Assembly (NCBI GenBank): GCA_900769905.1
Contig: CAAGIL010000183.1
Location: 1 to 29,568 of the forward strand
Length of the DNA stretch: 29,568 bases
Reading direction: 5' to 3'
Source: Rikenellaceae bacterium
GTDB taxonomy: Bacteria > Bacteroidota > Bacteroidia > Bacteroidales > UBA932
Under the pieces are notes generated by a model. It did no database searches and was not told where the DNA came from. It saw nothing but the letters and a program-made list of their open reading frames with translations. The position numbers and the translations under genes were made by a program. Numbering within the stretch: the first letter of the stretch is position 1; every line of letters starts with the position of its first letter. Below, piece by piece: positions 8,116 through 16,038 of this stretch.

Positions 8116-9144
8116 ATGAGACAAATCCATAAAAGCATAGCCGTCCTCGCTGCTGCGGCGCTGGCGGTATCCTGCGGAAACCGCGGAGGAAAAGCAGATG
8201 TCATGCCGCAGGAGGAAGCAAAAACCCCGCTTGTGGAAGTGTATTCCGCTAATTATCAGACAGTATCCCACGAAACGGTATATTCATCAACAGTACAGGC
8301 AAACGTAGTCAACAACATCTCCCCGCAGGCGGCAGGCCGCATACGCAAACTCAACGTGGAGGTGGGTGACTTCGTGTCCAAGGGCCAGATCCTTGCAGAA
8401 ATCGACAGGATGCAGCTCGAACAGGCCGAACTCAAGCTCAAGAACGACGAGCGCGAGTTGGAAAGGTGCCGCCAGCTCCTCAATGAGGGCGGACTCTCCC
8501 AGTCCGACTTCGACTCTATGGAACTCGCATTCAAAGTTTCCAAGACCTCTTACGACAACCTCGTGGAGAACACCATACTCCGTTCCCCGGTCAGCGGCGT
8601 AATCACCGCCCGAAACTATGACGTGGGAGATATGTACGCAATGTCATCCCCGGTCTACACCGTGCAGCAGATTTCCCCTGTGAAGCTGCTCGTAGCCGTT
8701 TCCGAGACCGATTACACCAGAATCGCCAAGGGTGACAAGGCTGTCATCACAGCCGATGCCCTCCCGGGAGAAAGCTTTGCCGGCAGCGTGGTGCGCATTT
8801 ATCCTGTAATGGATCCGAGCTCCCACACCTTCAACGTGGAGGTGCAGGTGCCTAACACGAATGCCCGCCTCCGCCCGGGAATGTATGCCAGGGTATCCCT
8901 GAATATGGGCGACACCAAGAGCATCGTTGTCCCTGATGCAGCCATCGTAAAGCAGCAGGGCTCCGGTCAGAGGACGGTTTTCGTGCTCAGGGATGACAAC
9001 ACCGTGGAAGTCAGGCTCGTCACCCTGGGCAAGTTCTTCGACGGACAGTATGAGATTACTGAAGGTCTCTCAGAGGGAGACAAGGTAGTGTCAAAGGGTC
9101 AGGCAAGCCTCAGGTCGGGCATTAAAGTGGAGGTAGTGAAATGA
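8116..9144 (+). CDS. RND efflux periplasmic adaptor (membrane-fusion lipoprotein)
   Basis: A 342-residue HlyD/AcrA-type membrane-fusion protein that bridges the inner-membrane pump and the TolC channel. The N-terminus is a lipoprotein signal (LAVSC, lipid-modified Cys20), so it is anchored by Lgt-type modification. The order is biotinyl-lipoyl half (VNNISPQAAGRIRKLNVEVG, near 60-80), a short alpha hairpin, the returning half (LRSPVSGVITARNYDVGD), a beta-barrel region, and a membrane-proximal domain ending TLGKFFDGQYEITEGL. It follows the channel gene by 18 bases and overlaps the pump start (ATGA at 9141-9144). Confidence 0.93.
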   Translation: MRQIHKSIAVLAAAALAVSCGNRGGKADVMPQEEAKTPLVEVYSANYQTVSHETVYSSTVQANVVNNISPQAAGRIRKLNVEVGDFVSKGQILAEIDRMQLEQAELKLKNDERELERCRQLLNEGGLSQSDFDSMELAFKVSKTSYDNLVENTILRSPVSGVITARNYDVGDMYAMSSPVYTVQQISPVKLLVAVSETDYTRIAKGDKAVITADALPGESFAGSVVRIYPVMDPSSHTFNVEVQVPNTNARLRPGMYARVSLNMGDTKSIVVPDAAIVKQQGSGQRTVFVLRDDNTVEVRLVTLGKFFDGQYEITEGLSEGDKVVSKGQASLRSGIKVEVVK

Positions 9145-12100
9145 GCATATACCGTTCAGCCGTCAAGCATCCGGTAACGACCACGCTGATTTTCGTGGCC
9201 TGTGCGATTCTGGGCGTGTTCTCGCTCAGCCGCATATCCATCGCGCAGTTCCCGGACTTCGACGCAAATACCATTATGGTAATGTCCTCATATCCGGGAG
9301 CCAACGCCCGCGATATCGAGACCAACCTCACCAAGGTGCTGGAGAACTCCCTGAACGGCGTCGCCGACCTCAAGGAGCTGAATTCCCAGTCCAAGGAGAA
9401 CATCTCCCTGCTCACCCTTACCTTTGAATACGGAACCGACATCGATGAGGCCACCAACAATGTCCGCGACAAGCTGGATATGGTGAGCCAGAACCTGCCG
9501 GACGGTGCTTCTCTGCCTATGATCTTCAAGTTCAGCGCAGACGATATGCCGATTATGCTCCTCTCCGCCACTGCGGACGAGAGCCTCCAGGGTCTGGACA
9601 AAATCCTCGACGACAAGGTGGCGACCCCGCTGGCGCGTGTGAGCGGAGTGGGTACCGTGTCCGTAATAGGTGCCCCGAGCCGTGAAATCAAGGTTTATTG
9701 CGACCCTTCCCGGCTCCAGGCTTACGGCCTCACCGTCAGCGGTTTGGCTCAGACCATAGCCGCCGAGAACAAGAACATCCCTTCCGGCAACATAGATATC
9801 GGAACCCAGGCATACACCCTCAGGGTGCAGAAGGAGTTCAATGACCCGTCCGAGCTCCTCGACATTGTGGTGGGCAACTACAACGGCACTGCTGTTTACC
9901 TGCGCGATGTCGCCACTGTCCTTGACGGACCGGAGGAAAGGGAGCAGGAGGCATATACCGACGGAATCCGTGCCGCACGAATCACCATTCAGAAGCAGTC
10001 CGGAGCCAATACCGTGAATGTCATCAGGGACGTGAAGAAGCAGCTGAAGAACATTGAGAAGACCCTGCCTTCCGATATAGAAATCAGCATCATCAACGAC
10101 AGTTCCACCGAGATCATCAATACCATCAACACCCTCGTCGAGACCATTCTCATCACCTTCCTCGTCGTGATGCTCGTGGTGTTCCTCTTCCTCGGCAACT
10201 GGACTTCAACCTTCATCATCGTACTCTCCATCCCTATTGCCCTCCTGGCATCTCTGGTTTACCTTTTCGCAACCGGCAACACCCTCAACATCATCTCGAT
10301 GTCGGCGCTGGCCATTGCAATCGGTATGGTGGTGGACGATGCGATTGTGGTGCTCGAGAATATTTCAACTCACCTCGCCCGAGGTGAAAAGCCTCAGGAG
10401 GCCGCCGTGCACGGTACTTCCGAAGTGGGTATTTCAGTAGTTGCATCCACGCTCACCATGCTCTGCGTGTTCCTGCCTCTGACCATGGTGCCGGGTATGG
10501 CCGGAATCATGTTCAGCCAGCTCGGATGGATAGTCAGCATCATTATGGTGGTGTCCACTACGGCAGCCCTTACCTTCGTGCCTATGCTCTGTTCCCGCTG
10601 GCTCAGAGCCGGCAAGGGCCACGGCAAGATCTACCAGCTGCTCTATGTGCCTTTCAATAAGTTCATCAACTGGATTTCAAGGGGTTACGCCCACGTTATC
10701 CGCTGGGCGGTGAAGCGTCGCATAATAGTCGTTTCCGCATTCGTGGTGCTCTTTGCCGTGTCAGTGCTCTTCCTTGCTCCGGGCATCAAGACCGAGTTCA
10801 TGCCGCGTGGCGACTCCGAGCGAATTACTGTGAGCATCAAGCTCCCTAACGGCACGGCCCAGGATGTGACCCGGGAGATCTACAACAGGGTTTACGAGGA
10901 CATCTCGGCCGCCGTACCGGAAATCAAGATTTTCAACGGCTCCTTCGGACAGGCGGATTCCGACAACGCTTTCGCGAATATGCAGAGCAACGGTACCCAC
11001 ATCATCTCGATGAATATAAACATAGGTACCAGCAGCACCCGCGAACGCTCATCCGCCGAGATTGCCGACGTGGTGCGCGGAATCGTGGCCGGATACCCTG
11101 AAATCAAGACCGCGACCGTCAGTGACGGCGGTGGCGGAATGGGCGGTGCCTCCAGCGTGGACGTGGAAATCTACGGCTACAGCTTCGAGGATTCCGACCT
11201 GCTCGCCAGGGAACTCCAGGCCAAGATGCTCGCGGACCCGTCGTTCGCCCAGGTAACCCTCAGCCGCGACGAGTACACCCCGGAACTCCAGGTGGATTTC
11301 GACAGGACCAAGCTCGCCCTCAACGGGCTCAACTCCACCACCGCCGGTGCCGCGTTCAGCGCTGCGATGAGCGGAACCGTGGCCTCGTTCTACCGCGAGG
11401 AGGGTGAGGAGTACAACATACGCGTACGCTATGCTCCGGAATACCGTACCAGCATCGAGGACATCGAGAACATCAACATACCTACCCCGTCCGGGAAGCA
11501 GGTAAAGCTCAAGGAACTCGGTACCGTGGTAGAGACCCTCGTGCCGCCTACCATTGAGAGGAAGGACCGCGAAAGGGTGATCACCGTCAGCGGTATGGTC
11601 GCCACCAACGCCGTCCTGAGTGAGGCCGTGCAGGCTGCGAACCGCATCATTGCCGACACCGAAATTCCTTCCGGGCTGAGCACTGTTGTCGCCGGTGACT
11701 ACGAGGACCAGCAGGAGACCTTCGGGGACCTGTTTATCCTTATGGCACTGATGGTCATACTCGTGTATATGGTGATGGCATCCCAGTTCGAGTCCTATAT
11801 GGGACCTCTGGTGATCATGCTCTCCATTCCTTTCGCCCTGATCGGCGTGTTCTTCGGCCTGCGCGTTACAGGTACCGCTCTCGGCCTGATGTCCCTGATC
11901 GGTGTCATCATCCTCATCGGTATCGTGGTGAAGAACGGTATCGTGCTCATTGACTACACCATACTCTGCCGCGAGAGGGGTATGAACATACGCGATGCCG
12001 CCACGACTGCCGCAAAGAGCCGTCTGCGTCCTATCCTTATGACCACCCTCACCACCGTGCTCGGTATGCTTCCTATGGCCATAGGTCACGGTGAAGGCTC

Positions 12101-12230
12101 CGAGATGTGGAACTCCCTCGGTGTGACGGTTTGCTGGGGTCTGTCCATTTCAACCCTCGTCACCCTCATACTTATACCTACAGTTTACTGCGCAATTGCG
12201 ACAAGACAAGAAAGGAGGAAGAAGAAATGA
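9141..12230 (+). CDS. RND efflux pump permease, AcrB/HAE1 type
   Basis: A 1029-residue resistance-nodulation-division pump that uses proton influx to expel substrates taken from the periplasm. It has the full family length and the duplicated layout: one N-terminal helix, a large periplasmic loop, six helices, then the same again. The proton-relay residues are present: Asp399 and Asp400 in helix 4 (GMVVDDAIVVLEN) and Lys931 in helix 10 (GIVVKNGIVLIDY). The two carboxylates point to the drug/HAE1 branch, not the metal-efflux branch. The substrate cannot be read from sequence, and no regulator gene is adjacent. The stop overlaps the start of the next small gene. Confidence 0.95.
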   Translation: MSIYRSAVKHPVTTTLIFVACAILGVFSLSRISIAQFPDFDANTIMVMSSYPGANARDIETNLTKVLENSLNGVADLKELNSQSKENISLLTLTFEYGTDIDEATNNVRDKLDMVSQNLPDGASLPMIFKFSADDMPIMLLSATADESLQGLDKILDDKVATPLARVSGVGTVSVIGAPSREIKVYCDPSRLQAYGLTVSGLAQTIAAENKNIPSGNIDIGTQAYTLRVQKEFNDPSELLDIVVGNYNGTAVYLRDVATVLDGPEEREQEAYTDGIRAARITIQKQSGANTVNVIRDVKKQLKNIEKTLPSDIEISIINDSSTEIINTINTLVETILITFLVVMLVVFLFLGNWTSTFIIVLSIPIALLASLVYLFATGNTLNIISMSALAIAIGMVVDDAIVVLENISTHLARGEKPQEAAVHGTSEVGISVVASTLTMLCVFLPLTMVPGMAGIMFSQLGWIVSIIMVVSTTAALTFVPMLCSRWLRAGKGHGKIYQLLYVPFNKFINWISRGYAHVIRWAVKRRIIVVSAFVVLFAVSVLFLAPGIKTEFMPRGDSERITVSIKLPNGTAQDVTREIYNRVYEDISAAVPEIKIFNGSFGQADSDNAFANMQSNGTHIISMNINIGTSSTRERSSAEIADVVRGIVAGYPEIKTATVSDGGGGMGGASSVDVEIYGYSFEDSDLLARELQAKMLADPSFAQVTLSRDEYTPELQVDFDRTKLALNGLNSTTAGAAFSAAMSGTVASFYREEGEEYNIRVRYAPEYRTSIEDIENINIPTPSGKQVKLKELGTVVETLVPPTIERKDRERVITVSGMVATNAVLSEAVQAANRIIADTEIPSGLSTVVAGDYEDQQETFGDLFILMALMVILVYMVMASQFESYMGPLVIMLSIPFALIGVFFGLRVTGTALGLMSLIGVIILIGIVVKNGIVLIDYTILCRERGMNIRDAATTAAKSRLRPILMTTLTTVLGMLPMAIGHGEGSEMWNSLGVTVCWGLSISTLVTLILIPTVYCAIATRQERRKKK

Positions 12231-12520
12231 AAGCAATGTTCATAGTTTACAACCAGTCCTATAATGAAGAGATTGCCGACCTGCTGCTCAAATACGGGCA
12301 GAAGGGCTATACCAAGTGGGAGGACATAGAAGGCAAGGGCAGTTTCAACGGCGCTCCGCGTTTCGGAAACCACGCCTGGCCGGAAATGAACCACGCCCTG
12401 CTTACCATAGTCAAGGACGACAAGGTCGAGCCCCTGCTGAAGGAACTCAAGGCCAAAGACCAGTCAGCACCGGAACTTGGACTTCGGGCTTTTGTCTGGA
12501 ATATTGAAACTTTGTATTAA
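12227..12520 (+). CDS. PG0541-type small transporter-associated protein
   Basis: A 97-residue soluble protein beginning MKAMFIVYNQSYNEEIADLL, resembling the small PG0541-type proteins encoded after RND pumps in Bacteroidota. The fold looks like a compact ferredoxin-like alpha/beta unit of the kind seen in PII-type proteins (inference). It contains the loop GKGSFNGAPRFGNHAW, rich in glycine, and ends VWNIETLY. The open frame extends upstream to 12107 inside the pump gene; the ATG at 12227, overlapping the pump stop as ATGA, is the credible start. It is the last gene of the efflux operon, followed 12 bases later by a strong terminator hairpin. Its biochemical role is unknown; a regulatory or accessory role at the pump is plausible. 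Confidence 0.75.
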   Translation: MKAMFIVYNQSYNEEIADLLLKYGQKGYTKWEDIEGKGSFNGAPRFGNHAWPEMNHALLTIVKDDKVEPLLKELKAKDQSAPELGLRAFVWNIETLY

Positions 12521-12525
12521 TTTAC

Positions 12526-12533
12526 TATCTTTG
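12526..12533 (+). promoter_or_regulatory. -7 promoter box for trxA, overlapping the upstream terminator
   Basis: TATCTTTG lies between the efflux operon stop and the terminator hairpin and shares its last base with the left arm of the hairpin. It is 56 bases before the trxA ATG. Transcripts from it should start inside the left arm, so they would not carry the complete terminator. Confidence 0.6.
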
Positions 12534-12567
12534 TATCCGCCACCCGAAAGTGGCGGATACTTTTTTT
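12533..12567 (+). terminator. Intrinsic terminator of the RND efflux operon
   Basis: A perfect 11-base-pair stem, GTATCCGCCAC (12533-12543) with GTGGCGGATAC (12550-12560), a six-base loop CCGAAA and a run of seven T (12561-12567). It begins 13 bases after the stop codon of the last efflux gene. The T-run follows on the plus strand, so it acts on the efflux transcript. Confidence 0.88.
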
Positions 12568-12589
12568 AGGAATTTAACATATCATAACC

Positions 12590-12904
12590 ATGGCACAAGT
12601 TATAAATGATGCGAATTTCGCAGAGGTTCTGGCCTCTTCAAAACCTGTAGTAATCGATTTCTGGGCAACCTGGTGCGGTCCTTGCCGCGTGCTTGCCCCG
12701 ACCGTTGAGGAAGTTGCAGAGGAGATGGCCGACAAGGCCATAGTTGCAAAATGCAACGTTGACGACTGCGAAGACATTTCAATCAAGTACGGAATCAGGA
12801 ACATCCCTACCCTGCTTTTCATCAAGAACGGCGAGGTTGTGGACAGGACCGTCGGCGTAGTGAACAAACAGGACATAATCGCCAGAATAGAAAGAATGCT
12901 TTAA
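12590..12904 (+). CDS. trxA: Thioredoxin
   Basis: A 104-residue classical thioredoxin, a cytoplasmic disulfide reductant. The active site is WCGPC with Cys29 and Cys32, preceded by VIDFWATW; the cis-proline is Pro73 in RNIPTLLF. Length and layout are standard and there is no signal peptide. Two further cysteines (55 and 60) in KCNVDDCED are not part of the active site. It opens the long plus-strand run that reaches to 18463 and has its own -7 box at 12526; whether the downstream genes all depend on that promoter cannot be told from the sequence. Confidence 0.95.
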   Translation: MAQVINDANFAEVLASSKPVVIDFWATWCGPCRVLAPTVEEVAEEMADKAIVAKCNVDDCEDISIKYGIRNIPTLLFIKNGEVVDRTVGVVNKQDIIARIERML

Positions 12905-12921
12905 TTTAAAATTACAGAGAA

Positions 12922-13572
12922 ATGAAAAAATTACTTTTGGCAGTCGCTGCATTTGTCGGGATGGCAATTTCAGCACACGCACAGCTCGGTATCAGTGCCG
13001 GACTTACTTCCGCTTCTGCAACCCTCGAAGCTGCCGCTCAGGACGTTACCGGTGGAGCTATCAACCAGTATCACGTCGGTCTGACCTATAAAATCGGCAT
13101 CGGCAACATCCTTGCCATCCAGCCTTCCATCCTCTACAACGTGAAGGGCTCTTCTTTCGATGCCGGCAACATTACCGACACTAAGCTCGACTTCAAGACC
13201 GGTTTCGTTGAGGTTCCCGTTCAGGTTCAGCTCGGTTTAGGCATCGGCAACTTCATCAGGATTTATGGTCTCGCAGAGCCTTTCGTAGGTTATGCCATTA
13301 CCAACGAAGTCAGCCTCAAGGGCGCTCTTGCAAGTGCAGCAGAGCCTGAGAAGACCTGGGACAACGTAAAGAACCGTCTCGAGTATGGCGTGAGCCTCGG
13401 TGCAGGTGTAGAGCTTCTCAAGCACCTCCAGGTGAGCGTAAAGTACTTCTGGACCCTCAGCGATCTTTACGGAGTGCAGGATGCAACCCTTGACAACATC
13501 CTCCAGGGTATAGGCAACATCAACGCCAAGAATGTAAACGGCATCGCCGCTACTGTTACCGTACTCTTCTAG
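12922..13572 (+). CDS. Small outer-membrane beta-barrel protein (PorT/OmpX-like)
   Basis: A 216-residue exported protein. The signal peptide is clear (residues 1-20, ending AISAHA before Gln21). The mature part alternates short hydrophobic beta strands with glycine-rich turns (HVGLTYKIGIGNILAIQPSI, FVEVPVQVQLGLG) and ends in a strand finishing VTVLF with a terminal phenylalanine, as outer-membrane barrels do. This matches the outer-membrane beta-barrel families common in Bacteroidota. No enzyme motif is visible. It starts 17 bases after trxA, and one base separates its stop from the next gene. Codon use is skewed towards a few preferred codons, as expected for an abundant envelope protein. 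Confidence 0.82.
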   Translation: MKKLLLAVAAFVGMAISAHAQLGISAGLTSASATLEAAAQDVTGGAINQYHVGLTYKIGIGNILAIQPSILYNVKGSSFDAGNITDTKLDFKTGFVEVPVQVQLGLGIGNFIRIYGLAEPFVGYAITNEVSLKGALASAAEPEKTWDNVKNRLEYGVSLGAGVELLKHLQVSVKYFWTLSDLYGVQDATLDNILQGIGNINAKNVNGIAATVTVLF

Positions 13573-13573
13573 T

Positions 13574-14104
13574 ATGTCGGCAAAGAAGGCGCTAATCTTT
13601 TGTTCCGCCAGTAACGACATCGACCCGCAATACAACCAGGCTGCACGGCAAATAGTCCGTGCGGCTTGTTTGCGTGGATATGACATAGTGTCCGGAGGCA
13701 CAATCAAGGGCACTATGAATCACGTCTGCGACGAGGCCGCTGCCTGCGGAGTGCAGGTAATAGGGGTGGTGCCCCGCTTTATGAAGGGCCTTGAGCATCC
13801 GGCACTCACCGAGTGCATCTGGACGGACAGGATGTCCGAAAGGAAGGATGCAATGAGGGAGGGAACCTGCCTCGCCATTGCTCTGCCAGGGGGAATAGGC
13901 ACTCTGGACGAACTCTCCGAGACCTATTGTCTTGCCAAGATGGGACTTTACAAGGGGCGCATAATAGCTTTCAGTCCCGACGGATTTTATGATGCCTACA
14001 GAGCCCAGCTCGACCGTTTCGTCGAGACCGGAATGCTGGACCGGGCATCGCGTGAACTGATATCCTTCCCCGGCAGCGTGGAAGAATTAATTGAACTCCT
14101 GTGA
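13574..14104 (+). CDS. LOG/TIGR00730-family Rossmann protein, probable nucleoside-monophosphate phosphoribohydrolase
   Basis: A 176-residue LOG-family protein. Characterised relatives release base from nucleoside 5'-monophosphates, including cytokinin ribosides. The catalytic signature is PGGIGTLDE (residues 105-113, Glu113), preceded by SERKDAM (89-94) with the conserved Arg-Lys pair. The nucleotide-binding loop near 40-50 reads SGGTIKGTMNHV, whereas most homologues have GGGxxGLMG, so this copy belongs to a divergent subgroup. In bacteria the physiological substrate is usually unclear. The stop overlaps the GTG start of the prenyl synthase, so the two are translated together. Confidence 0.85.
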   Translation: MSAKKALIFCSASNDIDPQYNQAARQIVRAACLRGYDIVSGGTIKGTMNHVCDEAAACGVQVIGVVPRFMKGLEHPALTECIWTDRMSERKDAMREGTCLAIALPGGIGTLDELSETYCLAKMGLYKGRIIAFSPDGFYDAYRAQLDRFVETGMLDRASRELISFPGSVEELIELL

Positions 14105-15069
14105 GCAGAGAAGAAATCATACGCCACCTCGGTTCCGACTGGTCTTCCATGTCGGAATGTCTCAAGGGGGCATTGAATTCGGACGTACAGTTGCTGAACT
14201 CGGTCAACTGCACGGTGCTTTCCCATTCCGGGAAGATGCTCCGGCCTATGGTGACCCTGCTTATGGCCAGGGCCTGCGGTACTCCCAACGAGGATACCTA
14301 CCGCTATGCCGCCGCCCTGGAACTCCTTCACAATGCCACACTGATGCACGATGACGTGGCAGACAGCAGTTCGGAGCGTCGCGGACTTCCGACCGTCTCT
14401 GCCCTTCTGGGCCCGTCTGCGGCTGTTCTGGTCGGGGATTTCTGGCTCTCCGCCGCCGTCCAGCTTGTGCTGGAATCCAATTCGTATCAGCACGTGGTCG
14501 GACTCTTTTCCCGCAGCCTCACAGAACTTGCGGAAGGGGAAATGGTACAGATGGAGAAGGCTTCCAAGGCTGACACCGACGAAAGTGACTACCTGAGAAT
14601 CATCAGCTGCAAGACTGCCACCCTGTTCCGGTCAGCAGGAGAACTGGCCGCACGCTCGGTCAATTCTTCCGAAAGCTATATTTCAGCTGCAAGGAAATAC
14701 GGACTGTCCTTCGGAATAGCCTTCCAGATAAGGGACGACATCCTTGACTACACCGGGACGGACGAACTCGGCAAGCCTACGGGAGTGGATTTGAAGGAAA
14801 AGAAGATTACCCTCCCGCTGCTCGGAGCCCTCAACGGTTCTGAAAGGGAGGGAGAAATACGTTCTATGATACTGGAACTGGACGGACATCCGGAATTTGA
14901 GGAACAGATCAGGGAATTCGTCCTCCAGCGCAAAGGAATCGAATATGCAGAGAGCAGGCTTGAGTACTATGTGAATGATGCAATTTCGGCTCTTGACCCC
15001 CTTCCTGCCAGTGCGGACAAGGACTATCTTGTGCAGATAGCACGTTATAACATGTTGAGAAATATATGA
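14101..15069 (+). CDS. Long-chain polyprenyl diphosphate synthase
   Basis: A 322-residue trans-isoprenyl diphosphate synthase that extends allylic diphosphates with isopentenyl units, here probably for the menaquinone side chain. Both aspartate-rich motifs are intact: DDVAD (residues 84-88) and DDILD (212-216). Position -5 before the first motif is alanine (Ala79) and -4 is threonine, not the aromatic residues that stop short-chain enzymes at C15-C20; this points to a long product. The start is GTG at 14101 (MSREEIIRHLGSDW), overlapping the LOG gene stop as GTGA. The next gene begins inside its last codons (ATGA at 15066-15069). Exact product length cannot be told from sequence. Confidence 0.92.
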   Translation: MSREEIIRHLGSDWSSMSECLKGALNSDVQLLNSVNCTVLSHSGKMLRPMVTLLMARACGTPNEDTYRYAAALELLHNATLMHDDVADSSSERRGLPTVSALLGPSAAVLVGDFWLSAAVQLVLESNSYQHVVGLFSRSLTELAEGEMVQMEKASKADTDESDYLRIISCKTATLFRSAGELAARSVNSSESYISAARKYGLSFGIAFQIRDDILDYTGTDELGKPTGVDLKEKKITLPLLGALNGSEREGEIRSMILELDGHPEFEEQIREFVLQRKGIEYAESRLEYYVNDAISALDPLPASADKDYLVQIARYNMLRNI

Positions 15070-16037
15070 CTTTTTCGCAGATTCAAAGCAACGGGAATGT
15101 GATTTCCGCCCTTGCCGGAATGGTGGACAGCGGAAAAGTCCCGCACGCCATACTCTTCCACGAAGAGGACGGCGGGGATGCCTTTGCAATCTGCCTTGCC
15201 TTTCTGCAATATCTCTACTGCAAATCCCACAGCGCTTCGGACTCCTGCGGAACCTGCCCCCAGTGCAACAAAATAGATAAACTCATACACCCGGACGTTC
15301 ATTTCATCTTCCCGACTGCCTCGTCAATGATTTCCGAGCAGTATATGAATCAATTCCGTGCCCTGGTGCGCTCCAATCCGCATTTTACGGAAGACGAGCT
15401 CGCCGATGCGCTCGGCATTGAAGGAAAGAAAAGCCTTATTGCGGTGGGGGAGGCGAAGCATCTTCTGGATGTGCTCTCGATGAGTGCCCTTGAGGGAGGC
15501 TACCGTTCCGTAATCATATATCTTCCTGAACTGATGAATGCCGAGGCCGCCAACCGTCTGCTCAAGATGGTTGAGGAACCACCCGTGCAGACCCAGTTCC
15601 TCTTTATCACCCATCACCCGGAGAAGGTCCTGCAGACCATAAGCTCCCGTTGCCAGTTCATACGCGTGCTGCCATCCAGGGAAGCCTCTGTCAGCTTCTC
15701 CGACCCGGAGCTCTTCAACGAGCTCATGGACTCCCTCGCTTCCAGGGACTTTTATGCCTGTCTGGAAGTTGCAGACAAACTTGCAGCCCTCCCGTCGAGG
15801 GATATTGCCGGAAGTTTTTGTAAATTTGCCGCGTTCAGGATGCGCGGTATTTTCCTGAAGCAGCAGGGCCTGCCTTCGGATGACGATGCCGATTGCAGCC
15901 GTTGGGCTGCCGCCCTTCCGAAGAGCTTTCCGCGCAGGGCGCTTGCGGAATTTGATTCAGCTGCCCGTATGATACAGCTGAACGTGAATTTGAAAATCCT
16001 GTTCACCGACCTGGTGGGCAAACTATATATATTTTAA
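15066..16037 (+). CDS. holB: DNA polymerase III subunit delta'
   Basis: A 323-residue clamp-loader subunit of the AAA+ fold. The zinc module is visible as Cys52 followed by CGTCPQC (Cys61, 64, 67). The P-loop position (FHEEDGGDAF, residues 31-40) lacks the lysine and GKT of an active ATPase, as expected of delta', which does not hydrolyse ATP. The sensor-1-type LLKMVEEPPVQTQFLFITH segment and the SRCQFIRVLP sensor-like stretch are strongly conserved in the family. The C-terminal domain forms the clamp-loader collar. It overlaps the prenyl synthase stop and is followed one base later by the RicT gene, a linkage known from Bacteroidota. Confidence 0.9.
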   Translation: MTFSQIQSNGNVISALAGMVDSGKVPHAILFHEEDGGDAFAICLAFLQYLYCKSHSASDSCGTCPQCNKIDKLIHPDVHFIFPTASSMISEQYMNQFRALVRSNPHFTEDELADALGIEGKKSLIAVGEAKHLLDVLSMSALEGGYRSVIIYLPELMNAEAANRLLKMVEEPPVQTQFLFITHHPEKVLQTISSRCQFIRVLPSREASVSFSDPELFNELMDSLASRDFYACLEVADKLAALPSRDIAGSFCKFAAFRMRGIFLKQQGLPSDDDADCSRWAAALPKSFPRRALAEFDSAARMIQLNVNLKILFTDLVGKLYIF

Positions 16038-16038
16038 G

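Noticed and set aside
11049..12089. A 346-codon minus-strand open frame inside the RND pump gene
   Set aside because: His- and Gly-rich low-information translation antisense to a conserved pump; no promoter and no family resemblance.
15821..15828. TAAATTTG promoter-like box inside holB
   Set aside because: It matches TAnnTTTG but has no -33 support and lies more than 200 bases before the next gene in coding DNA; chance is likely.
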